From NCBI RefSeq assembly GCF_021155775.2, contig NC_060232.1:12994251-13058250 (forward strand): DNA of 64,000 bases, in the 5' to 3' direction. How positions within the stretch are numbered: position 1 is the first letter of the stretch; each line of letters begins with the position of its first letter. Position numbers and translations under genes: made by a program. A model generated the notes under the pieces. It was given only the letters and a program-made list of their open reading frames with translations. It ran no database searches and had not been told where the DNA came from. This DNA is from Neodiprion pinetum (taxonomy: Eukaryota > Arthropoda > Insecta > Hymenoptera > Diprionidae). Below are positions 1-13,060 of this stretch, piece by piece.

Positions 1-209
1 TATCGCAGAGATATGTCGAAAGGCATGTCTAGTGTAATTTTATCGATCTGTAATATTTAAGTAGCATGGAATCTCATGAGGCATTGTAGCAAATTTATAT
101 TTACCAATCACCTGTTCAGTACACTTGCCATTTCTATAATTAAAAAAAAAAAAACTATCAGTCGCAACATTTTTTGGGTGCAGAGCTTTGTATTTTTTGA
201 GTGTTCGGG

Positions 210-1000
210 CGTGGTCTTCAGGGATGACGAATCGTCCAGCTTCCTTCGTTTGGTGTCCGGTACATCCATGATGAGCAATCTGCCTTCTTCTTTCATGTGG
301 TGAACTTTTATTTTCACCAACTCATCTCCGCGACAAGCTCTCCCTCATATTGATATTTTAAAAATATTAAAAAATATCGAATACAATTATTAATCAATAT
401 TATTTTATATTTTTCACATCCAGAACCATGAATTGAATAATTATTACAATTTATTATTTTAGTTGTCATGAAGCTGTTTGAATATAAGGCAGTATTTATT
501 GTATAAATCCCATGAGAAACCGCTTCTGTATGCAAGTACGCCCACCTTTGTTGCTAAATAAACATCGACAGGCGCTTCTGTAAAAAATGTCTCCGTTCCG
601 CGACCGTAAAGACCTTGGATTTTTTGCTCTGATGATTTTTGCAATTCATTTTCAAGAGGTTTTGTAATCGGCCGTACTTTTGAATATCCACATGTTCTTA
701 AAGTATTATCGTTGACTTCAGTATCGAAAAAAACTCCATATACTGGATTGCGCATGTTTTTTGCTCAATTCATTATAATAAGCCAACAAAATATCTTCAT
801 TCGAATCTTTTATTTACTCTTTTTGTTTCCATTCGGCAAATTTCTTATACGTTGAATCGTAATTCTGTTTCGATTTTTCTGGTATTAACTGTGCACATGC
901 TTCTTCAACGGCTTCTGCTATCTTTGCCGGAACCATTTCCAACGTTCCTAGCATTCGCACTCTGTATTGCATCGTTTCGACGCTAAGAATCTGCATAATA
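210..1000 (-). pseudogene. Crypton/KIAA1958-like tyrosine recombinase relic
   Basis: Decayed integrase-like gene read from 1000 down to about 210. The first part (996-814) holds a core-binding-type stretch with KQNYDSTYKKFAEWKQKE, the Y-x3-Y-x2-F-x2-W pattern typical of eukaryotic tyrosine recombinases of the Crypton/KIAA1958 kind. It continues after a stop with NEDILLAYYNELSKK and SSIWSFF (about 808-725), then, after frameshifts, KSKVFTVAE and TEAPVDVYLATK (about 620-550). A last part (about 325-220) reads DELVKIKVHHMKEEGRLLI followed by VPDTK, matching the start of the catalytic domain around the active-site arginine region. Several stops, frameshifts and an unmatched stretch near 335-530 separate the pieces, and the catalytic R-H-R-Y set cannot be completed, so the gene is dead. 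The family is assigned from motif layout only. Confidence 0.55.
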
Positions 1001-1004
1001 ACAT

Positions 1005-4000
1005 TGGCTCGAAGAGCTGTAAAGCGCAGATGCCAGTTTTCGTCGCCGACCCCTTTAAAATCCCGGACAATAAAAAGTCACCTCTGCCCCCGCAATACCG
1101 CCAAATTGCGCCGGTCGGTAAACGACTACATTAGGTCTTCGTTTCAGAGGACGTTACGAGCTCTAAACGTGCTTGGTGGGAATAAAAGGATTTTTTTAAT
1201 TTTAAATAATTTTCACATGCTCCTTTCTAACTTCAGTATTATTAATGAGTTTCGTTGTTTGTCTAAAAGCATACAATACATAGGGGGGACTTCCACATCT
1301 ATGTTTTCTGCCATTGCACCAATCTGAATACTAATGTAAATAACAAAAAAATAAATCACTCAAAGCCCAACCATATTACGCAACAACTAACGCTCGAATT
1401 TATCAAATAAACGGTTGGGATTAAATTCCCGGGCCCCGTTGTCTGCTGTGGCCGGGTTTGACCAGCTGCACGACCCGTTTGACAAAGTGGAGAGGATAAA
1501 ATGGGTGGGACGTTGGGCGGAATCTGACCAAACCTGACGAATTCTGTCGCACTGTTGTGTCGTTTTCTCATTGAACGCAGTATAGTGTGAATGCAGCATG
1601 AGCTAAGGTGAGTGCTGTAATTACACGAGTCAGATATTGCCCATCCGCACGTGTGACACAAGCTACTTTTTCCAATACCTGCAAAGGTAAGTTTGGTTTG
1701 AGAAGCGATAAGGCGTGTAAAATTGGGGTTGAGTAACTTAGAGTGAATTACAGTCACTGCGTAAATTTTGATTATTAGAAAAGTATACATTTGCCAAAAA
1801 AGCCCTCGTGTGTAAAATTGAGCAAGTCAGTTGTGCGTGTGCGCTATCGCCATTTTACAGTATACTTTGAAAATACAGCACTTTACGCACGCTCTATAGA
1901 CTTCGAAAGCCGAATTTTTCCGGCAGGTGTTGGAGAATAGTATTTTGTGTAACAACGAGGCGAACTCGGTCTTTTAGGGCCGAGCGTAAGTTTGCAATAC
2001 GAATCGTAGGTGAGCGCGCATGCAAGCCGAAAACAGGCATGCTGTGCGAGCTGAAGACGAATATTGCAAAAACGCGAGGCGAAAAGACCGTTACAATCTC
2101 GTTGAACATGATTCTTTATATAACAAGAGTATGTTACGTATTTGTTCAAGAAGTACGAAATTGAGGTTAGGGTCGCGTAATGTTGGATTTTTTTGCGACA
2201 GCGCATGCGCGCAGCACAGAAATGCCACTTTTAACTCGTATCTTTTATACTCCGCGCATGCGTATTCGCAAACTCACTCTACCGTCATAGAAAAAGGTAC
2301 TTTGTGTACAAAAAACAATGCATAAAAACGCGCAGGAAAAGAATTACCGAGTCAATGTGATTTATTATACAGTATAACTACAGCCTATATTAGAAAAATT
2401 CTTGTAATGTCTCATTTGGACTCAAAAATATAATTATTTAATGTTTTTCGAAAGAAAAATTCATCTAGAAGAAAGAAAATAATAGTTTGCTCTATGGCGC
2501 CATTTGGGAAGGCATTAAAAAAATTCGTGCACTTCGAAGACTCAAAACTGCATAAATGCGCAGAAAAATAGTAGTAGTTGACTCAACAGTTGCCAATAAA
2601 GGCTCAAAATGTGTAAATGAAGATATGAAACATACTGATTAAGGAACAGTTGTTGCAATGCTATTTTGCTGACTAACAATGAACAATTGGAGAAATTACA
2701 CAATTTGTGCAAATTCATTTTCGGACGAAATAAGCTATAGTTTTTACTTGGATAAATTATACAAAGTATCTCCTTTTGAGTAGCATGATCATATATCTTG
2801 CAACCGTCAACCCGCTTACCTACCCGGGAAAACAGTACAGACAACGAGGAGCTTGCCAAACATATACGTAATACGTAAGGCGAGAGAGAGAGGGAGTAAC
2901 GTAATTCGACTAAAGCTAATACCTGAACAAAATTTGTTGGGCGTCAGGTACAATCGTACCGCGATACTGAAATACAAAAATTAGCAAAAAGGAAGGAAAA
3001 GGAAACTCGGCAGCTCAGGGACTTAGAGGGGAACGTGGGTCAATGAAGGGAAATATCAAGCACTCTTTTATACAATGCCAAATTCGTAATAAATAAAAAA
3101 GAAAGCAATTTATTGAGGCAAAGAAATAAGTAACTAATTATGCCATTTTTTACAATACCTTGAGTAGACGTAAAATATGACAAGGTAAGCAATTTACGAA
3201 CGCGACATAAATAACGGAATAACTCTAACGCAAGTACACAAATTACGAAGTATAAAGAAAAGCTACGCAATCTTAGAGACGAAGTCTTGAATAAGGGATT
3301 AGACTTTCCATCGCGAGGAAATCGGGCGTACTTACACCACAGTAGGTAGCTAATTGACTCGATGTAATACAAACGGGCGAAATAACATATACAAGGGGAG
3401 TGTGAGTCGCTAGCAAGCTACGTAACGCGTCTTATGAACACCAGAGTAAATTCGGTAACAAAACGGAGCTTAACAGCTCGCAATAATTACAGAACAAGGT
3501 ATTATAGGAAATAAACTTGTTTACACAGGTGTAACGTACAGGTTAAATTAGCATACAAGTAACGCGAATCAGGAGTTAAGATATAATACCTAGCAGGGAT
3601 CGACTATGGATAGAAATACATAGGTACTAGCAAGCCACGCAGGACGAGCGCACGAAGGATTCAAGGAAAAAATACGCGAGTGGTCACGTTACGAGTAACA
3701 TAAAACAAGGGAAGTTATTTCTACCGAAAATTACTATGACGTATGACTTGACAGGGTTGTAAATGCGCGAGAAGCTTATGATAACTTTCGAGATTAGATT
3801 CGGGAACAAACTGAAGGGGTACTAAGTATCAAGTAATAGGTTATCGAATAATAGAATATCAGATAATAACGAATCAAATAATAGCTTACGAAATGGTATT
3901 TAAAATAAATTAGGATGTAGTAAAAGAAAAACGCACAAAAACCCGAGAGGTGATCGACGTCGACAAAAATTGTCGATAATAGAAAGAAGGAAATGAAAGA

Positions 4001-5060
4001 AAAGGATTCGGCAGTTCGAACGGTAACAAAAAACTCACTTACGTGATACTAAAAAAAAACGGGAAAAATGCAGGAACCGGTGAACAGGAACGTAATAGCA
4101 AACAAACTGAAGGAACTTGAAACGCGAACAATAAAGAAAGACTGAATTAAGGGAAATGAAAAGTGAAGAAGGATAGAGCTCCAGAAGTGTCAACGTTGCA
4201 GCTCGAAGGACTTCCTTCTTAGTCGACCGCAAGATCATGAGCCGCGTCGGGACCCAGATCAGAAATGACGAAGTGAAGAGCGATGCAGACCTCCTTTGGG
4301 GTAGCTGCGACAACGGAACGGTTGCGGCCCTGACGTCAGGATGAGTTGTGCCCAGCATCTTCGTCATGCCCTGCGTTGCATCAAATATAGAGATGTGGGG
4401 CGCCAGCCGGACGATTCGATGCAGCTTGGGTATTCCTTCAAATTCTCTCTCTGCAAGTCCAATAGAGATAAGTAACGTTTGTAGCCTTTCGTCCGGATTT
4501 CTCGAAGAACCAGCGTAAGGTGCATGAGCCCATTAGCCCCTGGTTTAGCAGGTGGCGATTTCTCGCTCCGAAGAAGTGGACGGTGGCGGTCGTGCGGAAT
4601 CCGGACTCCAGAGGAGGCTGTATCGGTAGATTTGTTGAGGCACTGGTTCTAGCGGTGGGACGTTGGGTGGATGCTTTGCTGTCACTGTCGCGTCGTGCCA
4701 ATTCAACCCCTAGATCCCGTACTCTCTCTCTCTCTCTCTCTCTCTTATTCTGCTAAATGCGGTAGCCGGCCTGGCTGGCCTCGTTGGTCACTCCTCGTGT
4801 CCATCTCTCGATGCGTGGCTCGTGGAGGGTGTTAGGAAAAGGAAGGATATAAAATATAAAATAGTATCAGAAATTAAGTTTAGTTACTAAAGCATGGCCA
4901 TGTCCAAAACCTTGCTCCTTGCTGTGGACGACTGTTTTGCGATATACTTGTGGGAGTTCGGAGGTCCAATAACGCGGAGTGAAACAATCTCTAGAAAAAT
5001 AGATCTTATGAAAAAATGTTCCCAATAAAAATTTTAGGATTCCAAGGATGACGTGAAATG
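1005..5060. other. No gene recognised; repeat-like and low-complexity stretches
   Basis: No ORF here resembles a known protein. A CpG-rich stretch near 1,880-2,340 shares words with 46,450-46,690 and 50,720-51,060 (see that repeat entry). A purine-rich stretch covers about 3,000-4,050, and a (CT)n microsatellite lies at 4,722-4,745. The short ORFs at 4,035-4,701 on the minus strand carry no recognisable motif. Confidence 0.5.
1880..2340. repeat. Interspersed repeat family copy 1
   Basis: Shares GACTTCGAAA followed by CGAATTTT and CAGG-TGTTGGA-type words with 46,560-46,620, and GCTGAAGACGAATATTGCAAA with 50,810-50,830. The three places look like diverged copies of one interspersed element. 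No TIR or coding region could be drawn. Confidence 0.35.
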
Positions 5061-6065
5061 ACTCTACCAAAAACATTTGAAGGAAATTTAAACTTCTTCA
5101 ATAGGAAATCTATCTTTTTATTCAACACAATCATAGTTGTCGTCGAGACAATCATTATGAAAAAAATGTTGTAATCGGTATCGAAAATTCAAGACTTCTG
5201 TCACTTTCAAGTTCAAAGACGTTTCATACCAGTCATGCGAAGCAACGACTGCACACGTACGTATAAGTGATTGAGGGCCATTTGGAATCAAAAAAAGGTT
5301 ATCATTGTCACGTCATCCGAGTTTATAATTTATAACACAAAATACCACGAAAATTTGGCCATTTTAAGTCTAGAAATATCAAAAATTTTAGTGACTCTTC
5401 ATTTATTCCATTTTTCAAGATAAGCCAAATGATACTTTTTGAGGAATTGGAAAGTTTCAAATTTGAAGTGATAATTTGAGTTTCATACTTGAGTATCATA
5501 AATTATAGAGTCCACCGAAAGTATCAGAATCATCAATCTGAAAATGTTACATTATTTAGTTTACTTTTTGGTATAAAGATAAATACCTCCCCTTACTACA
5601 CGTGAACGAGGTTCAAAACTTCTATGGACCCAAATATGTCATAACTTCAGAGCTCATGAAGCTAACGCAAGAAGTTTTTCTCGTTTGATTTAATTGCCTG
5701 TCAAAAAGTCTAAGACAACCTGGACCTCTCCTTAGTGAACTTACGAAGACAGTTTATAGCAACATTTTGTGTCCACCTACATATCCTGAAATTTTCGTCC
5801 GAAATATTTTTCTATACGATATATTTTGCCCGAGATATTTGACCATGCTATTTAAGATGCAATACCTGATACATCTGGTGTTAAAAAGATCGTAAAATAT
5901 TATGATCTCCCTGAAGTCATCAACTAGCGTGTTGAAAAATTATTCTTATTAGCAATCGATATTGTTTTGATCAAATTTACCTCTATATTAACTTTAATTA
6001 TATGTTTTAGTTTTTGTGTTGAGAGTTTTTTGATCCAACGAAAATGACACCGTTTTTGAACTTAA
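5060..6065. other. AT-rich non-coding stretch, probably ZnT9 intron
   Basis: No ORF of note and no repeat structure recognised. It precedes the first visible ZnT9 exon, so if earlier exons lie outside the window this is intron. Confidence 0.5.
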
Positions 6066-6068
6066 GCA

Positions 6069-6334
6069 CACGGAGAGAATAAAAGAGCAATTTCACATAA
6101 AATTGCCGGAAAAGAAGAACACATCAGATTTTCTTGGTAAAGTATACTTCGTCAAATGCAGAATTTACTAGTGAATCAGTGAAAACCACCACTGAATGCA
6201 CAGTGAAATCTGCTACATTTATAGTAAAAAATATAGTGACATGGGACATGAGATATTCTTTACCAAAAATTTTGATGTGTTCCTCTTTTCCTGCAGTTCT
6301 GAGTAAAACCTACTCTGTTTCTTTTCTCCGTGCA
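6069..6334. mobile_element. MITE with about 80-bp TIRs upstream of a ZnT9 exon
   Basis: The left end (CACGGAGAGAATAAAAGAG, then GGAAAAGAAGAACACATCA and TTGGTAAAG) is mirrored by the reverse complement of the right end (CACGGAGAAAAGAAACAG, then GGAAAAGAGGAACACATCA and TTGGTAAAG). The arms run about 80 bp with mismatches around a central part of about 100 bp. There is no coding capacity. It ends about 100 bp before the ZnT9 exon at 6,436. The superfamily is unknown. Confidence 0.7.
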
Positions 6335-6435
6335 TAATCTGTACGCGAAGAATGTATACATTTGATATTGTGCAAACGAAAATGTCGTTTTAGAACAAGC
6401 TTATCGCCAGATCAAACCTTACTTGTTTTATCTAG

Positions 6436-8616
6436 GTCTTGGGAGTGACGGCTGCTGCCGGTTGCATGGGGTTAACGTCATACCTGGGTAATCCAATGTT
6501 CGATGCGATTGGATCTCTTGTTGTTGGTGGCTTACTAGGTGGTGTAGCATCTTTCATTATTTATACAAATGTGGCAGCTTTAGTTGGACGTAGCATACCT
6601 CAAGAAAGTCTCGACAAAATCAATGCTGAGTTGGAAGCTGATATTATGGTGATGATTTTTTCTAACATCCGTTTCTCATCGCATTTATAGAACAACATTG
6701 AGTTGAACGTAAATTTTACAAATATCATTCAACGTATTGGTATATTAAAATTAGTATTTTGTTTTTGTTTCAAAAAATGGTGTCTCAGGCATTCAACCAT
6801 GATTTCAGATTCGTGCCATACATGACGTCAAAGGAATTGACATGGGAAATTCTTTGGTGAGGTACAAAGCAGAATTGGATTTCGATGGACGAGAGTTGAC
6901 TAGATCATATCTTGATAAGCATGACCTTAATGCTATGCTGGAGGTTACTTCACAACAGGTTTATCATATGAGTAATATTTATTCGAAGGTTCCAAGAATA
7001 TTTTCCATTTCAGGAGGTGAAGAAAATGGAGAATATCGATGAACTTGAATTGTTTCTGTTGAAACACGGAGAAAACATCGTCGATTTATTAGGCGGCGAA
7101 ATCGACAGAATAGAATTGAAGTTGAAGGTAAGAATAGCGGCAACCATATTAAGCTTTCGCTGCAGTAAAACCTCGATTGGTCGAGTATTAATCTGGGATG
7201 AGAATTAACCGGGATTGTTGCAAAATATTTTTTTTCGGTTATTTAACGTCGAGAGATAGAGTTTATGTGTCCTGATGGATTCTGTTGTACACATAAGCAA
7301 ATAGATTCTGACTGAAAGTCCAAGAGTGGTAAGCCACTCTAAAAATATAAATATATGTCTTTCTAGTGATATAATGACGATGCAATGGTTATAAAAAAAA
7401 ATGTTATTCTCATTATACTACAAGGGATACTTACAGAGTCAATTAGTAACTGTTTGTAAATTTAAAACCATGTCTGTCATTTTCGGAATATCGGTGGACT
7501 TCATTTATCCGTATTGTTCTTGGTCCCATTTCACTCGGATAGTCAAGGTCTCACTGTAAATAACATCCTAATTGTTTTGCAGTGCAAACGTCTTAATAAA
7601 ATGAAATCATTATAAAATAAATCAAGAAGTTATGTACAGTTTAATCTTTAAAGTGATGAGTTCAATCAAATCAAATCGTAGGTAACGCACGTGGCAACAT
7701 ATTGTACGTAAACTCAAGTGAATGGGTCCATCAAATTACACAAATTTTAGCTTTGGAATTCATCCATCATAAAAAAAATGCAATCTATTTTTATCCTCAT
7801 AATTCTATAAAAGTATAGAGGATTCAAGGTATTTGTCACAATATTTCTATTTTCGGACTTCACTACCTTATTCGAATGAACGTTAAAAGGTTTGGCTCCT
7901 AATTATGGCTGCTAGATTCAGTCTCGTCACCACTTTTCATTTACTTGTTATAAAAGCTATCGTGTGTAACTAGGGCCAAAAGTTGGCGAACGCAAGCCGT
8001 GTGATTTCGCTTCGCTCAGGCGCAATCTTCACAGTCGTCGCAATCACCAACTATCGTCCCTTGTTACACAATATATCTCTGTTCGTAGAACTAGACTTTT
8101 CATAACTGCAGTCTTATCACTCATTGGCAGTTTCCGAACCTATACCGCGTTATGATACGAAGGAACTATGCTTTTACCCTAAACACCACAAATAACTTGA
8201 TAATAACTTATGCTAGATACGAAAAAAGACGCATGAGGAACTGTCCTCACATCTGCAACAACTGTTATCTTGAAGAAAAAGTCACTTTGCATTGAAAACA
8301 TGGTGGTTACTTTGAATTGCCAAAAATTTATGGAAACGAAGGCATTTATTATTAAATCAACAATGCCAACATTTGTCACTTTCGAAACCATGAAACTTTT
8401 GTCTGAAACTTTTATTTGTAAACCGCTATTTTTGAGACATCGGAATGGATAGATTAAAATAAGACATCCTATCACTTTCACTTGAAAGTATTTGAAAAAC
8501 TATTATTGGAGGCTGAGGCAGTTTCCGTAGGATTGACTCAAAAGATTAAGGATAATATATTTTAATTCCAGAAAAGCCACCCGGAAATTCGGCACTGTGA
8601 CCTGGAGGTTCTATAA
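6436..8616 (+). CDS. SLC30A9: Zinc transporter 9 (SLC30A9/ZnT9), C-terminal four exons
   Basis: Cation-diffusion-facilitator protein; in animals ZnT9 acts in mitochondrial zinc export. Four exons in one phase are visible: 6436-6648, 6809-6958, 7014-7127 and 8572-8616, each with AG acceptor and GT donor, joining at phase 0 and ending at TAA 8614-8616 (173 residues). The first exon encodes transmembrane segments and the Gly-rich GSLVVGGLLGG turn, with the CDF-type FDAIGS helix and GRSIPQESL after it. Exons 2-3 encode the cytosolic C-terminal domain (IRAIHDVKGIDMG, AELDFDGRELTRSYLDK, LKHGENIVDLLG, EIDRIELKLK). The last exon gives KSHPEIRHCDLEVL, the usual ZnT9 terminus. An AATAAA sits at 8634-8639. 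The N-terminal exons were not found in the first 6.4 kb and probably lie off the window. MITEs occupy the introns at both ends of this part; the reading frame is intact, so the gene is probably functional. Confidence 0.93.
7163..7556. mobile_element. pogo/Tigger-like MITE in the last ZnT9 intron
   Basis: The left end reads CAGTAAAACCTCGATTGGTCG and the right end, reverse complemented, CAGTGAGACCTTGACTATCCG. This CAGT(A/G)A-ACCT-GA start is typical of pogo/Tigger ends. A TTAACCG-like word on the left and TTATCCG on the right continue the similarity inward. It has no ORF, and no clean TA target duplication was found. Confidence 0.55.
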
Positions 8617-8633
8617 GAAACATGTATTAGGAA

Positions 8634-8639
8634 AATAAA
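8634..8639 (+). terminator. Poly(A) signal of ZnT9
   Basis: AATAAA 18 bases after the ZnT9 stop codon, in the expected place for a short 3' UTR. Confidence 0.6.
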
Positions 8640-9950
8640 GTTTATAATATGCGATGTAAATACGGCTTTCACCAACAATATTTTATAATGTGATAAGTAA
8701 CAGCTATAGGCAGATATTTTGTAATTATGTTTTATTGCTTTGCTGAAACTGCATACTATATGTTAACTAATTGGAAAAGTATTTTCGCTTTTTCTACGCT
8801 TTGTAAAAATATTTTTATTCTAATCAGTTACTTCCCTAAACCTATGATTCTTACGATTAGTGCGTCAATCAATAACGATTGATTTTAGTCTATCAGTTGT
8901 CTAGGTGGAAGTATAATGATCTGTAGAATAATTATAATAAGTGCTGTCATCTGAACCGGTTTCATTGAAATATACTATAAGTTAACTTGAAACTGCCCAA
9001 TTTCTTTCACAACAATAAAAACCTCACTTTGAAAAATCTATTTCGTTGCATAAGTGTCTTGATTAAAATGTATATTCGGGATTCCATGTCATTTCAACTA
9101 TCGGTGAAGGTTACCGACGCCAATCTTACTATCCATTTTCTCTCTCGTTTGTACAGTAAAAATAGTGACAGCGCAGAGTGGAGCCAAATACCTAAAAGTT
9201 GAACAAAACCTCAAAAACGAAGATTCGATTTCTGGGATTTCCAATGTTGGGTTGGGTAGAGGGATAATGGGTTCATGTCATACTGAAAGAAGAGGGTGGT
9301 AATTAATCAAGAAAGGATCACACAACTTGAATCTGCGACGAAAGATTTTTTGCTAAAAAAAAAAGAAGTAAGGCTAACCCCGTAGTTTTGCGAGAGAAAT
9401 TGATTGACCACAGTCCGAATACGCTGCGAACAACGAATCAAAAGTTGCGGCCGAAATAGTAGGAAATTTTTTAGTATGTCTTCAGCTGTTGGTCCTTTGC
9501 TATTCTACATGTCTATTTTACATTTCTGAGAGTTCAATTTGTCTTCAAAAATCGCATAAAAAGCAAGGTTTACCCTATAAACAACGGATCAAAAGTTATG
9601 GCCGAAACACATAAAATTTTCATCGGGTTCTCAAAAAGGTGGGGAAGAAAAATTACAAATTCATACCTCGAAGTCGTAGTTTATTCAATATGCCACTGTA
9701 TGCCACAATAAGAGGTAAGGCCACTGTAGCGGCGGAAAAAGTATGCATATTTTGAGTATTTTTTTCATCGGGACAATGAAATAAATCACAATTCTGAAAA
9801 AGTGCTTTATTGTACGTATCATAAACTGGATTATTATTTTTTTCAAAGTAATGTAAAAGGAAATGGCGACTGCACAGCTTTTCGTCGACGAAGCCTTTTT
9901 GTTCAAAGACGCGTGGCCGGACCAACTGCACCTGCAATTTTTAATTCACG
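8640..9950. other. Intergenic, no gene recognised
   Basis: AT-rich. About 9,240-9,650 holds phrases such as AATCAAAAGTT(G/A)(C/T)GGCCGAAA at 9,437 and 9,588. They may be the downstream non-coding part of the Mutator-like element that follows. Confidence 0.4.
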
Positions 9951-9959
9951 GTAAATGAA

Positions 9960-10995
9960 AAACTTTTTTCGGTTATACATGCGAATAACTACAGAGGTAC
10001 GCAGGATTTTTTTGATATATCGATTTTCGCACAAACGCCGTGTTTTTGAAATAACAGCTCAAAATTCTGCGCGAGCTCTTCTTTTCTGTACGCTTTTTTG
10101 ATGCGTTGCTCGTCCACCTTCAGGCAATCATTATAGCTGTTAGGCCCGATTTTCATGTCCATAGCATCCATTATGTGCGTAATTCATGAAAGACCGTCAT
10201 TGTACACACAAATGGAAATATTTGTCGAAATATCCAGCACAATTTTTCCGCTGGAAACTGATTTGTGCGCTAAAGCCCACACCGTCGAATTGAAACTTTC
10301 ATTACTGTTCTGAGAGTAAAATCACCGATATATCGAACGAGAAGATTGTCACTGCTAAGTTCTTCATAAACAGGTTTTATGGCCTCGAAGACATCTTTAC
10401 TGAGAGCTGGCTCGTGTTTACAGCTGTCAAAAATATTCGTAGCCTTTGTTTTTTGTCAATTTCATCATGAATCTTCTCCTACTGAGCACTTATCATGTTG
10501 CGGATTTTCATCAGTCGATAATTTACGGTATAGTGTGGCCCATATATCATTTCTCATTTTTTGCACTTAATCAGTATTTCTTGGGATTGCTAATCCGTAA
10601 TGAATAAACTGTCAAACTGTCCATTAACTTTCCGATTAACTTTCCTTTTCCGCCACGGCCTTTTACTTTTTTCTGTTTTGTTATCGCAATCGGGTGCACA
10701 TCCTTTTTTGCACATGGTCAACGCATTCTTTCTTGAACACTGTAAGGTTTTCATATGGCTTAGCATCTACGATTCCTTTGAATGTTTTCGAGTCACCATC
10801 ACCTACGTAATATGCGTATTTCACGTCATGCAAAGGTTGAGAGCGCTGAAACATTTCAATAACTGCATTAACCTCCATCTTTCCAGCCGATCCTTCGTAA
10901 TTTGCATTACATTCACTTGCACGACTTTCTGCCCATTTAGCGTATTCTTCAGTGTCACGTTTATTACGTCAATATTCACATGGTTTACAGTATTG
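9960..10995 (-). pseudogene. Mutator-like transposase domain relic 1
   Basis: Read from 10995 downward. It shows EEYAKWAESRASECNANYEG then SAGKMEVNAVIEMFQRS, YVGDGDSKTFKGIVDAKPYE and ECVDHVQKRMCTRLR, the conserved Mutator-like transposase domain found in many insect genomes. A second piece at 10171-9989 reads DMKIGPNSYNDCLK and DEQRIKKAYRKEE, the C-terminal part. The DGD of GDGDSKTF is a plausible catalytic acidic pair for the family. Between the pieces stops and frameshifts are frequent (about 10,200-10,680), so it is inactive. It matches the plus-strand copy at 39,844-40,892. Confidence 0.75.
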
Positions 10996-11880
10996 ACATT
11001 CCACCCACCTTAATCATTTGAGTATGTCATTTGTAAGATATTAAGGCATCTTTTGAGAAAATTTTTAATAAATCGAATGTTTGAAATTTCCACAGTGGCC
11101 TAACCCCTTAGTAATTTAACAATTTGACAAACTGAATTAAATTGAAAGACAAAGGAGACCGCAAAAATTTCAATCAACATTACTTAAGGAATATAATTAC
11201 TATATGTGGAAATTAGTGTACAGTATACATAGTCTTAAACAGAATTTGAAATATACTATATCAGATGGTTATTAATATAGTATCGAAATGTAGCTTGAGT
11301 TTCGACCTACGTACAGTTGCAACACACCTCCGCAGAATAGGATATGTGATGTATGATATTGTACTGTCTCTATTTTATGTAAACTGTATTAAAATAAACG
11401 ATGAATGAATTTACACCGTGTTTCTATTGTATTTCCTCAGCTGATAGTCCCATGATGATCCACATGCTTTTTTTTTCAATCATTGGTGTCGAATTAGTCT
11501 AGACAGGGTCGTCTGAATCGATTCTGAGACGAAAAATTTTTAGCTCGAAAACAGGGAAAGTAAACCCCTTCGAATTTTTTCAATTTAACTTTTGCACATC
11601 GAAAAAATGCTGAAATTAATTCATTCCACCGCCATATCGCCGTCATTTTGCAAAAGAAATCCGTTGCGCATACTCTTGCTGCGAACAATGGATCGAGAGT
11701 GATATACGAAAAACGAAGAATATCTAATACAGTAAGACCTCAGTTCTACGTTTCGCACTTGTACATCTTTCTCGTTTATATGTAATATGTTCTTGGTCCT
11801 GGCCATTTATGCCTTTAAACCATGTAAAAATACTTCATTTATATGTTTCTCGTTTATACGTTTTCCGCACTTATACGCCA
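10996..11880. other. Non-coding; pogo-like end at 11,730
   Basis: No gene. At 11,730 the sequence CAGTAAGACCTCAGTTCTACG, preceded by TA, has the look of a pogo/Tigger end. It runs with CTCGTTTATA words up to the left border of the giant repeat structure. No matching opposite end was found. Confidence 0.4.
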
Positions 11881-12486
11881 ACGTTGGCTGAAGAATATAA
11901 AGACAGTTGCCCTGATAGGCTTTGGTGTGACAACCGAAAATCGTCGTGCGCTTGCGCTCTCTGAGATGTTCCAACGGTAGAGTTGAGAACTTATTGCAGA
12001 ACATCAGAGAGTTAACGATTCCGACATGATGCTGGCCGCATTCACCTTCCGAGTAACACAGTCTTCGCAATGCTAAGCCCAAGACTTGTCGAAGATACAA
12101 GAAATTAATACTGAGAATATTCGTAGCAGAACAGTGATTTAATTAGAGTATAGGTACCCGAGAGAAGAATGTACACAAAGATCATAAATAATAATAGATC
12201 ATATGTAATAATGATGCAGAGACCAAAAAGTATACATGTATGTGCGGTCCATGTACGACATTAATATATATGATCCATTTATGATTGATACGTGATGCAT
12301 ACTATAAATTTTATAATTTTCCAGGAGACAAACTAGATTATCTACAATAATACGTCTATAATATGAAAATAGAAGAATTATTCATTTCGAAATGGGATTC
12401 TATTCGACACGCGCTCGATGTATTCCATAACATTAATATTCATAATTATTCCAACAACATTTGCTCTGTCGATCTTGAATTTTCGC

Positions 12487-12706
12487 AGGCGTAGAATCCA
12501 AAGGCTGTTTTAGCTAGTCGCAAGTGAAGTATCTACGTTGGGTAGAGAAACAGAATTGTTTTTCGAAAAGTGTTTGGATGGAAAAAAAATTCAGAGTAAC
12601 CATAATACATCACGGATGCGCTAATTTTGATCGATGTGAAATGAATGCTCCGTACATAAAACAGTATTTAACGCAGTTTCCTGATTTGAAGAACCTAAAA
12701 GGGTGA
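12487..12706 (+). other. Exon-like conserved ORF segment, copy L1
   Basis: Short open segment recurring five times in the structure. Here it reads KYLRWVEKQNC then FRVTIIHHGCANF and YIKQYLTQFPDLK. It is preceded by an AG acceptor-like TTTTCGCAG and followed by a donor-like GGTGAATG. Other copies read KYLRWVEEQNLFFEKYSDG and KKFRVTVIHHGCANF. The protein was not recognised. Reading-frame similarity between diverged copies suggests former coding, but this copy carries a frame disruption next to NC. Confidence 0.4.
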
Positions 12707-12957
12707 ATGTCGGCGATTTCTTTTGTTTCTTCTTGAAGCTTCTTAAAACTTCAAGAGTATTTTAACACATATTTGAAATATACAAGCAAAAATTTTTATC
12801 ATTCTACTGTCGCAAAACGGCAGCGTTATTAGCTGACCCGTTAACTGAAGGATATATCTTCAGTCAACGGCTGACCATCGAAGGGCCTGGCCGCTTGAGT
12901 CTGGAATCAGCAGGAGAGATAAAGTGCGTATTTCTTGTATGAAATGTGAAAACTGAA

Positions 12958-13060
12958 ATCATTATACATCATATCATATCATCGTACATCATACATCATA
13001 CATCATACATTATATCATATCATCACACATCATACATCATACATCATACATCATCATACC
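12958..13060. repeat. ATACATC microsatellite, copy L1
   Basis: Irregular run of ATACATC and ATCATAT words. The same tract sits at the same place in every unit: 17,505-17,594, 25,555-25,640 (reverse complement), 29,735-29,840 and 34,680-34,755. Confidence 0.8.

Noticed and set aside
2880..4860. LTR with primer-binding site (TGACGCCCAACAAATTTTG on the minus strand near 2,930-2,950)
   Set aside because: Only one short word fits; no second LTR, TG...CA borders or gag/pol were found.
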